Shown piece after piece: positions 34,739-40,485 of a stretch of DNA of 48,572 nt (its first letter is position 1; each line of letters opens with the position of its first letter). Source of the DNA: an uncultured Phascolarctobacterium sp. (lineage in GTDB: Bacteria > Bacillota > Negativicutes > Acidaminococcales > Acidaminococcaceae); contig NZ_CAADXO010000026.1 of NCBI RefSeq assembly GCF_900753045.1, forward strand, positions 1-48,572, in the 5' to 3' direction. A program made the position numbers and the translations under genes. The notes under the pieces were generated by a model. It had not been told where the DNA came from and did not search any database. It worked only from the letters and a program-made list of their open reading frames with translations.

Positions 34739-34767
34739 ATTATATAACACCGAACACATCTCTACAA
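34739..34767 (-). promoter_or_regulatory. Promoter of the histidine kinase-HPt-crcB unit
   Basis: TTGTAG (34767-34762), 17 bp, TATAAT (34744-34739) on the minus strand, about 60 nt before the kinase ATG. The rest of the 271-bp gap holds a terminator-like repeat (34779-34823) and an AT dinucleotide run near 34837-34851. Confidence 0.55.
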
Positions 34768-34778
34768 GTGCACACGTC

Positions 34779-34823
34779 AAAAAGCCGCCTGCGGAAGAAG
34801 TTGCTGCGTCCGCAGGCAGCTGA
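34779..34823. repeat. Terminator-like hairpin repeat, left border of the R-M-like island
   Basis: GCCGCCTGCGGA (34784-34795) pairs with TCCGCAGGCAGC (34809-34820). The segment is closely similar to 37590-37635: same CAAAAAGC lead, same GCCTGCG arm, and 15 identical bases (TCCGCAGGCAGCTGA) at the end. On the minus strand it can terminate the methyltransferase transcript, with TTTTTG following the stem. Confidence 0.8.
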
Positions 34824-34951
34824 TTAGGTATTTATGTATATATATATATATGCTTGTTGCGTTACTATTGTTGACTAAAATATTGCATTAGGCAATGGTG
34901 AGAGCAAAGGGAGAAGGGATTATGGTTCTGATTTTGTTAGTAAAGAAAGAG

Positions 34952-35761
34952 TTAAATAAACAAAGATTCCTGTTCTTTATCTAAGCGTTTTTGCGTAAGC
35001 TCCAAATATTCCTCCACATTATCAATCCCTATAAAATTACAGCCGTTGCGCAATGCTTCAACGCCGGTTGTCCCCGAACCGCAAAACGGGTCCAGCACTA
35101 TATAGCCGGCTTGCGTAGAAGCCTGCAATATTCTTTCCAGTAAATACTCCGGCTTCTGCGTAGGATGCTTGCCAAACTTCTTTTCCGAAGGCTTGGTAAG
35201 ACTGCCTGTCCAAACGTCCTTCATCTGCTTTCCGCCATTCATTTCTTTCATCAAGGCATAGTTAAAAAAGTATTTTGCTTTTTTATCATCCTTGCAGGCC
35301 CAGATGATTGTTTCCGTAGAATGCGTAAAGCAACGGCAGGCAAGATTCGGCGGCGGATTAGTCTTTTGCCACGTGATGTTATTGATTATTCTAAAGCCTT
35401 CCTCTTCTAAAGCCATGCCGATAGAAAAGATATTATGGAAAGTTCCCGATATCCAGATAGTGCCGTTGGGTTTAAGCACTTTTTTGCAGAGGTTTATCCA
35501 GCGTCGGTTAAATTGATGCTTGTTAGCTAACATGTGCTCTTTATCATCAACCATATCCCACGCAGCTTTATTTACAGAAACCATTTTACCACTACGGCAA
35601 GTAATGCCGTTATTACTTAAAAAGTATGGTGGGTCTGCAAAAATTACGTCAACGGATTCAGGGCGCAGCTTTTGCAGCAGCTCAAACGTATCGCCTAGGA
35701 GCAGTTGTGCATTTTCAGTTTGGTAGAATACATATATTCCATTTTCGCGCAACTGCCTCAT
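34952..35761 (-). CDS. N6-adenine DNA methyltransferase, beta class, DpnA-like (predicted GATC)
   Basis: The catalytic motif DPPY (43-46) precedes the SAM motif DPFCGSGTTG (about 224-233), the order of beta-class enzymes. Long stretches match what is known of DpnA, the second, single-strand-capable GATC methylase of the Streptococcus pneumoniae DpnII system: FADPPYFLSNNGI, LKPNGTIWISGTFHNI, NNITWQKTNPPPNL, FTHSTETIIWA, MKDVWTGSLTKPSEKKFGKHPTQKPEYLLERI. The length of 269 is the same as DpnA. AGGAG lies 8 nt before the ATG. It is downstream of a small HTH gene with a palindromic operator between them. GATC specificity is inferred from the family, not visible directly. Confidence 0.9.
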   Translation of the reverse strand: MRQLRENGIYVFYQTENAQLLLGDTFELLQKLRPESVDVIFADPPYFLSNNGITCRSGKMVSVNKAAWDMVDDKEHMLANKHQFNRRWINLCKKVLKPNGTIWISGTFHNIFSIGMALEEEGFRIINNITWQKTNPPPNLACRCFTHSTETIIWACKDDKKAKYFFNYALMKEMNGGKQMKDVWTGSLTKPSEKKFGKHPTQKPEYLLERILQASTQAGYIVLDPFCGSGTTGVEALRNGCNFIGIDNVEEYLELTQKRLDKEQESLFI

Positions 35762-35787
35762 AACAACTCTCCTGCCTCGCCCGTTTT

Positions 35788-35803
35788 GTTTAATGTATTA
35801 AAC
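35788..35803. promoter_or_regulatory. 16-bp palindromic operator ahead of the methyltransferase gene
   Basis: GTTTAATGTATTAAAC is a palindrome apart from its centre and differs in one base from the perfect palindrome at 36019-36034. It lies 27 bp upstream of the methyltransferase ATG and just after the stop of the C-protein-like gene. Confidence 0.7.
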
Positions 35804-35808
35804 TTTAA

Positions 35809-35997
35809 TCATAAAAAAAATTTGCTTATTGAACACTCTAACGCTTCTGCAATTCTCACCAATGTTTTCGTTGTAGTTACGGTGATTTTGCCATTTTCCA
35901 GTCCTACAATAACATTTTTAGATATTTTACTTCTTTTGGAAAGCTCTTCTTGCGTTAAGCCCTTCAGTAATCTTTGCTTTCGTATTTGCAAAAGCAC
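35809..35997 (-). CDS. Small XRE regulator, C-protein-like controller of the R-M-like island
   Basis: The 62-residue product is one HTH domain: LLQIRKQRLLKGLTQEELSKRSKISKNVIVGLENGKITVTTTKTLVRIAEAL. The size and place resemble controller (C) proteins of restriction-modification systems. The start is most likely GTG 35997, placed 8 nt after AGAGG; another GTG at 36006 is inside that site. Twin 16-bp palindromes flank the gene, one overlapping its promoter and one before the methyltransferase gene, which suggests that it represses or balances both. The direction of regulation is an inference. Confidence 0.8.
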   Translation of the reverse strand: MLLQIRKQRLLKGLTQEELSKRSKISKNVIVGLENGKITVTTTKTLVRIAEALECSISKFFL

Positions 35998-36017
35998 TAC
36001 AATCACCTCTATACTTT

Positions 36018-36046
36018 AGTTTAATATATTAAACTTCTTCTGTCAA
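36018..36046 (-). promoter_or_regulatory. Promoter and overlapping 16-bp palindromic operator of the C-protein-like gene
   Basis: TTGACA (36046-36041), 17 bp, TAAACT (36023-36018) on the minus strand. The perfect palindrome GTTTAATATATTAAAC (36019-36034) covers the spacer and most of the -10, a typical repressor position. Confidence 0.65.
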
Positions 36047-36082
36047 TAGAATGTCTTTAAAATCTTGAATTAATCATAAATG

Positions 36083-36088
36083 TATAAT
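36083..36088 (+). promoter_or_regulatory. -10 box of the HTH-DpnI-like operon
   Basis: TATAAT at 36083-36088 precedes the AAGGAG site at 36101-36106. No convincing -35 box at the right distance is visible (TTGAAT at 36065 is only 12 bp away), so this promoter might need an activator. Confidence 0.4.
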
Positions 36089-36115
36089 ATACTAAGCGAA
36101 AAGGAGCTTTACATC

Positions 36116-36490
36116 ATGGAACTAAAAACATTCATTAATTCATATCGAACAGAACACAATTTAACCATGGAGCAATTTGCTAAATTAGCTTCACTTTCCA
36201 AAGGATATATATCAATGCTAGAAAAAGGCTATAATCCCCAAACCAGGAAAAAAATTATACCTTCTATTAGCGCTTTAAACAACATTGCCATAGCTACAGG
36301 AACCGACCTGGACCATTTACTGAAAATCATAGATGATATTGAAGTTTCTCTGGATTCTCCGGCTCAAGATATGATTATTTCTAATCCTCAAGAAGAACAA
36401 CTTATTATAGGCTATCGAAATTTAACAGAGGACAACCAAAAAGAGTTACTTGCATATCTTGATATGAAGCTTAACATGCAAACAAAATAA
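36116..36490 (+). CDS. XRE-family regulator upstream of the DpnI-like gene
   Basis: The 124-residue protein has an N-terminal HTH (YRTEHNLTMEQFAKLASLSKGYISMLEKG, with NPQTRKKIIPSISALNNIAIATG) and a C-terminal tail of the kind seen in phage-type repressors (EEQLIIGYRNLTEDNQKELLAYLDM). The ATG at 36116 is 9 nt after AAGGAG; a longer frame from 36080 lies before that site. It is 34 nt upstream of the DpnI-like gene on the same strand and probably controls it. In the pneumococcal DpnI cassette the partner gene dpnD is different, so this is not a copy of that layout. Confidence 0.85.
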   Translation: MELKTFINSYRTEHNLTMEQFAKLASLSKGYISMLEKGYNPQTRKKIIPSISALNNIAIATGTDLDHLLKIIDDIEVSLDSPAQDMIISNPQEEQLIIGYRNLTEDNQKELLAYLDMKLNMQTK

Positions 36491-36524
36491 ATCATTTAAT
36501 GTTTCATTGATACAAGGTGAGCAA

Positions 36525-37298
36525 ATGAACTGCAACTTTAACACTGCCTTAACGCAAAGCTATCACAGCCAATCGCAAATTATCCGCATTCTGACAGAAA
36601 GCTGGGTAAGCGAATACATGTATTGCCCTCACTGCGGAAATGCTTCACTTAATCACTTTCCCAACAACAAAGCTGTCGCTGATTTCTACTGTCCTAACTG
36701 CAATAATGAATACGAGCTTAAAAGCAAAGCGGGAAGCATCGGTCACAAAATTGCCGATGGCGCTTATCATACATTTATTGACAGAATAACAAGCAACAAC
36801 AATCCTGATTTTTTCATTTTGAATTACAGCAAGCAACTTTTAGCCGTAAACAATCTCTGGATTATTCCTAAGCATTTCTTTGTGCCTGATATCATCGAAC
36901 AAAGAAAGCCGTTATCCGATAATGCTCAGCGAAAAGGTTGGATTGGCTGCAATATTCTTATCGATAAAATTCCCACTCAGGCAAAAATAGATATCATTCA
37001 TAACAGTATGCCTGTCCCCAAAGAGCTTGTTCAGGCACAAGTACAGCAGGCATCCTTATTATATACCGACAATCTGAGCTCCAGAGGCTGGCTTTTAGAT
37101 ACCTTGAACTGTGTGAACAGCATAAAAACAGAAACCTTTTCATTATCTGATATGTACCAGTTTGAAACATTGTTGACAATCAAGCATCCTAACAATCACA
37201 ATATCAGAGCTAAAATCCGTCAGCAACTACAGCTTCTCAGAGATAAAGGTTTTATTGATTTTCTGGATAGAGGTATCTATAAGAAAATAGTAAAATAG
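36525..37298 (+). CDS. DpnI-like restriction endonuclease (family cutting N6-methylated GATC)
   Basis: DpnI is a type IIM nuclease that cleaves GATC only when adenine is methylated. The 257 residues match DpnI in layout and length (254). The N-terminal PD-(D/E)xK domain has Asp53, Glu64 and Lys66 (VADFY ... EYELKSK) at the same numbers as in DpnI, and a zinc finger of C34, C37, C56 and C59. The C-terminal winged helix has SSRGWLLDTLNCV and IRAKIRQQLQLLRDKGFIDF, the second methyl-sensing domain in DpnI. The start is ATG 36525 with AAGGTGA upstream; a TTG at 36507 is less likely. Nothing looks broken. The presence of an adjacent GATC-type methylase makes the pairing paradoxical. Confidence 0.92.
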   Translation: MNCNFNTALTQSYHSQSQIIRILTESWVSEYMYCPHCGNASLNHFPNNKAVADFYCPNCNNEYELKSKAGSIGHKIADGAYHTFIDRITSNNNPDFFILNYSKQLLAVNNLWIIPKHFFVPDIIEQRKPLSDNAQRKGWIGCNILIDKIPTQAKIDIIHNSMPVPKELVQAQVQQASLLYTDNLSSRGWLLDTLNCVNSIKTETFSLSDMYQFETLLTIKHPNNHNIRAKIRQQLQLLRDKGFIDFLDRGIYKKIVK

Positions 37299-37324
37299 TT
37301 TTGAGTTATTTTCTCGTCAGCTCT

Positions 37325-37351
37325 CTGCACCACTTGAACCACTTGCACCAC
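37325..37351. repeat. Three 9-bp tandem repeats, unit TTGCACCAC
   Basis: Units at 37325-37333 (CTGCACCAC), 37334-37342 (TTGAACCAC) and 37343-37351 (TTGCACCAC) lie just past the DpnI-like stop. They are the reverse complement of the four units at 37532-37567. Confidence 0.75.
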
Positions 37352-37429
37352 TACTTTTGGTGCAAACGTAAAAACTGCTCCACACCTCCTAATATATATC
37401 CCTGTAAGTAAAGTCTTCGTAAGGGTTTT

Positions 37430-37476
37430 AAAGCTTTATTTTATGCTGTTTACAGCTAAAATAAGGCTTTTTTATT
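37430..37476 (+). terminator. Terminator of the DpnI-like operon
   Basis: AAAGCTTTATTTTA pairs with TAAAATAAGGCTTT with one bulge and an inner GCTG/CAGC stem, followed by TTTATTTATA. It lies about 130 nt beyond the nuclease stop, between the two repeat clusters. Confidence 0.65.
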
Positions 37477-37531
37477 TATATTATATTAAAATTCACGAGC
37501 TGCTGATTTTTCGGCAAAAACGCTGAAAAAA

Positions 37532-37567
37532 GTGGTTCAACTGGTGCAAGTGGTGCAACCGGTGCAA
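37532..37567. repeat. Four 9-bp tandem repeats, unit GTGGTGCAA (inverted relative to 37325-37351)
   Basis: Units are GTGGTTCAA, CTGGTGCAA, GTGGTGCAA and CCGGTGCAA. Together with 37325-37351 they enclose about 180 bp as inverted arrays. The 355-bp stretch 37299-37653 has no gene of its own; apart from these repeats it holds the operon terminator and the right-border hairpin. Confidence 0.75.
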
Positions 37568-37589
37568 AACGCACCATTAAAGCTGCATA

Positions 37590-37635
37590 CAAAAAGCTGC
37601 CTGCGAAAGGACCACATCCCTCCGCAGGCAGCTGA
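37590..37635 (-). repeat. Terminator-like hairpin repeat, right border of the R-M-like island (bioB terminator)
   Basis: AGCTGCCTGCG (37594-37604, loosely extended) pairs with CGCAGGCAGCT (37623-37633); on the minus strand TTTTTG follows. It lies 18 nt past the bioB stop and is probably the original bioB terminator. The left copy is at 34779-34823. Confidence 0.8.
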
Positions 37636-37653
37636 ATTTATTTCAATATGTAA

Positions 37654-38673
37654 TTATGCCTGTTCCGCTCTGGCATCAATCGCAGCAGCTTCCGCATCCG
37701 TCATATATTCCGGCTTAATGTCACGCCCCATATGGTTCAGCATCTTTCTGTCGCTGCGAATCGTAGCGCAGGCCACAGTAGTCAGCATATTGCCGGTGAT
37801 AGTAGCGGAGGCACCTGCCTTAAAGGCGCTTTCGCCGTCATTAGTCAGCAAAGCACGGCCTGCACCCAAGCGGATGTTAGCCAAAGGATTGATGTAACGG
37901 AAGAAGGCCACAGTACGCAAGATATCATCCTCGCTCAGACGCGGCAGATGCTCCAGCGGCGTACCCGGAATCGGCATCAGCGCATTCAGCGGAATAGAAT
38001 CAATGCCCAGCTCAGCAAGACTGATAGCCATATCAAGACGGTCCTCCCAGGTTTCGCCCATACCGATAATACCGCCGGAGCAGGCGCACATGCCTTCCTC
38101 CTTGACCATCTTCAGAGTGTTGATTTTCATATCATAGGTATGCGTGGTGCAGATATTGGGGAAGTTACGCTTAGAGGTTTCAATATTATGATGATAGCTG
38201 GTGACACCTGCCTCATGCAGACGGTGCAGCTGCTCACGGGAAAGGAAGCCCATGGAAGCGCACAAATCAATCTTCAAATCACGATGCATGGTTTCATACG
38301 CATGAATTGCCTTGTCGAATTCTTCACCGGTCAGCGCCTTGCCTGCGGTTACAATGGAAAAGCGGTGTACACCTTCCTCCTGGTTCAGGCGTGCCAGCTT
38401 CACGATATCCTCCTCCGGCAGGAAGCTGTAAACCTCGCAATCGGTATGGTTATGTGCAGACTGCGCACAGAATTTGCAGTTTTCCGGACAGCGGCCGCTG
38501 CGTCCGTTGATAATGGAGCACAAATCCACGCGCTCACCGACAAAATGCTTGCGGATTTTATCTGCGCCCTCACATAATGCCTGCAAATCGCAGGTCAGAA
38601 ATGCCTTTAAATCGTCCTGACGAGTCAGTCTTCTGCCATCAATAATTTCTTGTGCTAATGCTTGCGGGTTCAT
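37654..38673 (-). CDS. bioB: Biotin synthase
   Basis: BioB is a radical-SAM enzyme that inserts sulfur into dethiobiotin. The 339-residue protein has the radical-SAM cysteines C62, C66 and C69 in GRCPENCKFCAQS, then YHHNIETS and the GGIIGMGET segment, and the C-terminal RLGAGRALL, which holds the Arg that binds the second cluster in the family. The ATG follows AAAAGGAG. No other bio gene is adjacent, so the cell may convert imported dethiobiotin or carry the remaining genes elsewhere. A promoter and a candidate BirA operator lie upstream. Confidence 0.97.
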   Translation of the reverse strand: MNPQALAQEIIDGRRLTRQDDLKAFLTCDLQALCEGADKIRKHFVGERVDLCSIINGRSGRCPENCKFCAQSAHNHTDCEVYSFLPEEDIVKLARLNQEEGVHRFSIVTAGKALTGEEFDKAIHAYETMHRDLKIDLCASMGFLSREQLHRLHEAGVTSYHHNIETSKRNFPNICTTHTYDMKINTLKMVKEEGMCACSGGIIGMGETWEDRLDMAISLAELGIDSIPLNALMPIPGTPLEHLPRLSEDDILRTVAFFRYINPLANIRLGAGRALLTNDGESAFKAGASATITGNMLTTVACATIRSDRKMLNHMGRDIKPEYMTDAEAAAIDARAEQA

Positions 38674-38737
38674 ATTATCTTCTCCTTTTATAACCTATTT
38701 AATCGGTAGGCTTATGCTGTAAAAAAATAAGTGGTAC

Positions 38738-38808
38738 GTTAACCTTGACGTTTTTAACGTTCACCATCTGTTAACCAAAATTATAGCACAGGATAACGAC
38801 GAGTGCAA
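38738..38808 (-). promoter_or_regulatory. bioB promoter with candidate BirA operator
   Basis: On the minus strand TTGCAC (38808-38803), 17 bp, TATAAT (38785-38780). Downstream are GTTAAC at 38770-38775 and, separated by 15 bp, GTTCAC (38759-38764) and GTTAAC (38738-38743). GTTAAC-like half-sites spaced by about 15 bp resemble biotin repressor sites of Firmicutes. The promoter is strong; the operator assignment is tentative. Confidence 0.55.
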
Positions 38809-38871
38809 GCAGAAGGAGCGGCAAAATGTCTGCAAAAGCAATTATTTTCTCTGCGCAGATACTCTGAAACA

Positions 38872-38915
38872 GCAAAAAGCTGCAGCCGGACGCCTGTCGG
38901 CGCCAAGCTGCAGCC
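38872..38915 (-). terminator. Terminator of the folD-like/VanZ-like unit
   Basis: GGCTGCAGC and a GGCGCC/GGCGTC inner stem pair across 38879-38914; the minus strand then runs into TTTTTG. It starts 13 nt beyond the VanZ-like stop. Confidence 0.75.
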
Positions 38916-38927
38916 TGCAATTTTTAA

Positions 38928-39356
38928 TTATTTTCGTGCGCTCCACTCCCAGATGCGATATTCCAGCCAGGCACAGAAGACACCGCTGAAATCCAGCAGC
39001 ACGTCCTTCACCCTGCTGGCACGTCCCGGCGAAAAGGCTTGGATATATTCATCTATTACAGCTACCAAAAGCGCTAAAAAGAGAATATAACCGGTTGCCG
39101 TAAGCTTAGGCACGCCCCAGGCACTGAAGCTGCGGCACAGCAACAGTCCCAGCAGCGCAAATTCGCAGAAATGCGCCATTTTGCGGATGTGATGCTCAAC
39201 ATCGCCCGCCAGATGAATATCCAGATGCTGCGCCAAAAGCTGCGTCAGCGCAGCAAACCAGCCGCTAATTTCGGAAGACTGCTTCAAGGGCAGCGACGAA
39301 TTATAATAGATAACGCCCACAAGACAGGCAGTGAGAAAAACCCATAAATATTTCAT
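38928..39356 (-). CDS. VanZ-like membrane protein
   Basis: The 142-residue protein has about four membrane segments and the VanZ-family marks: KMAHFCEFALLGLLLCRSF (a His-Phe-x-x-[FY] motif), a long hydrophobic helix with DEYIQAFSPGRASRVKDVLLDFSGVF at its end. VanZ in vancomycin clusters gives low-level teicoplanin resistance, but most family members are unconnected with antibiotics and of unknown role. The ATG at 39356 is preferred to the upstream GTG at 39368, which coincides with the GGGGAG ribosome site. It follows the FolD-like gene with a short gap and is probably in the same transcript. Confidence 0.88.
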   Translation of the reverse strand: MKYLWVFLTACLVGVIYYNSSLPLKQSSEISGWFAALTQLLAQHLDIHLAGDVEHHIRKMAHFCEFALLGLLLCRSFSAWGVPKLTATGYILFLALLVAVIDEYIQAFSPGRASRVKDVLLDFSGVFCAWLEYRIWEWSARK

Positions 39357-39392
39357 AAAGCTCCCCACTTATTCATTATGCCTGCAGCAAAA

Positions 39393-40223
39393 TCAGATAT
39401 GACGTGTCAGGCACTCCATTACCATCATATTGCTGACAACACCGATACCGCCGGGCACAGGCGTAAAAGCGCTCGCCTTTTCGGCAACAGCGGGGTCAAC
39501 GTCGCCCACCAGCTTGCCGTCTACAGCGTTGATGCCTACGTCCACAATCACAACGCCTTCTTTAACCATTCCCGGCTTTACAAAGCAGGCCTTGCCAACT
39601 GCAGCGACAATAACATCCGCCTGTTTTAAAATCTCCGGCAGATTGCGTGTACGCGAATGGCAGATGGTAACAGTAGCGTTTTGCTGCAGCAGCAGTACGC
39701 TCACCGGCTTGCCTACAACATTACTGCGGCCGATAACTACAACGTTCTTCCCCTCCAGCTCAATACCATAGTGCGCCAGAGTTGCCATGCAGGCACGCGG
39801 AGTGCAGGCAGCAAAACGGCTGCGGCCCATGAACACATCACCGATATTCTGCGGATTCAGGCAGTCTACGTCCTTGTTCGGCGAAACTGCCGCGCCCACG
39901 TTATCGCTGTTGATATGCTTCGGCATCGGCATCATCGGCATAATACCGGTAACATAACGGTTACGGTTCAGCTTTTTGATGATGCTGATAACCTCTTCCT
40001 CCGGAGTATCGGCAGGGCAGGTGATAACCTTAGCGGCACCGCCCAGGCTTTCAATTAATTTGACCAGCCTGTCCTTATATACGTGAGATGCGGGATCATC
40101 ACCCACAACCAAAATAGCCAGAGTTACTAACAGGTCGTGCTGCTTAGCAACAGCAATCTTTTTGGCAATAACCTCACGGTAAACATCAGCAACAGGCTTA
40201 CCCCTCATTAAAACAGTTTCCAT
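39393..40223 (-). CDS. folD: FolD-like methylene-THF dehydrogenase/cyclohydrolase family protein lacking usual catalytic residues
   Basis: The 276-residue protein belongs to the FolD family: VVGDDPASHVY near residue 40, KDVDCLNPQNIG near 117, the NADP-binding GRSNVVGKPVSVLL near 165, DVGIN and TPVPGGIGVVS. FolD normally converts methylene-THF to formyl-THF. Here the lysine four residues after the conserved Tyr49 is Leu53, and the usual Gln of VQLPLP is Met97 in MPMMPMP; in E. coli FolD these are Lys56 and Gln98, needed for catalysis. DVDG is DVDC. The protein may be a dehydrogenase only, or have another role. GAGGTGA precedes the ATG. It is near fhs, the functional partner, 262 bp downstream of that gene. 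Confidence 0.85.
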   Translation of the reverse strand: METVLMRGKPVADVYREVIAKKIAVAKQHDLLVTLAILVVGDDPASHVYKDRLVKLIESLGGAAKVITCPADTPEEEVISIIKKLNRNRYVTGIMPMMPMPKHINSDNVGAAVSPNKDVDCLNPQNIGDVFMGRSRFAACTPRACMATLAHYGIELEGKNVVVIGRSNVVGKPVSVLLLQQNATVTICHSRTRNLPEILKQADVIVAAVGKACFVKPGMVKEGVVIVDVGINAVDGKLVGDVDPAVAEKASAFTPVPGGIGVVSNMMVMECLTRHI

Positions 40224-40305
40224 AGTAAATTCACCTCAAAAAACATAGTTGATTTATTATAGAGAGAAATAATATTATAGATGGCGCTTATCCCACTGCT
40301 ACCTT

Positions 40306-40484
40306 AAAGGCTGGCGGGAAAGTGTCAGATGCTATGCGACGGCGACGACGGCGTACCTACCTGTACTCCTCACCCTTCGGGTATTAGCACGACCAACATG
40401 TTCTCGCTTCGCTACGCTTGCGACAACATGGGTCTTTGCGTCACGAGCTATCGCGACGCAGATGGCGCTTTATCCGTCGGCCTT
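40306..40484. repeat. Structured intergenic repeat, long form
   Basis: It starts AAAGGCTGGCGGGAAAG and ends CTTTATCCGTCGGCCTT, complementary ends that can close a 179-bp fold. Inside are smaller hairpins (ACCC-TTC-GGGT, CATGTT...AACATG, GCGTC...GACGC) and GGCGTAC. The start and GGCGTAC match the shorter element at 21736-21841. It fills the gap between fhs and folD and ends 2 bp from the fhs stop. Confidence 0.65.
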
Positions 40485-40485
40485 A

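Noticed and set aside
34922..34984. 20-codon frame with a purine-rich leader
   Set aside because: Too short, overlaps the end of the methyltransferase gene on the other strand, no supporting feature.
37299..37653. CRISPR array
   Set aside because: The 9-bp units are tandem without regular spacers, and no cas genes are present.
37532..37897. Frame starting with repeated Val-Gln
   Set aside because: The repeated residues come from the 9-bp DNA repeats and the rest is antisense to bioB.
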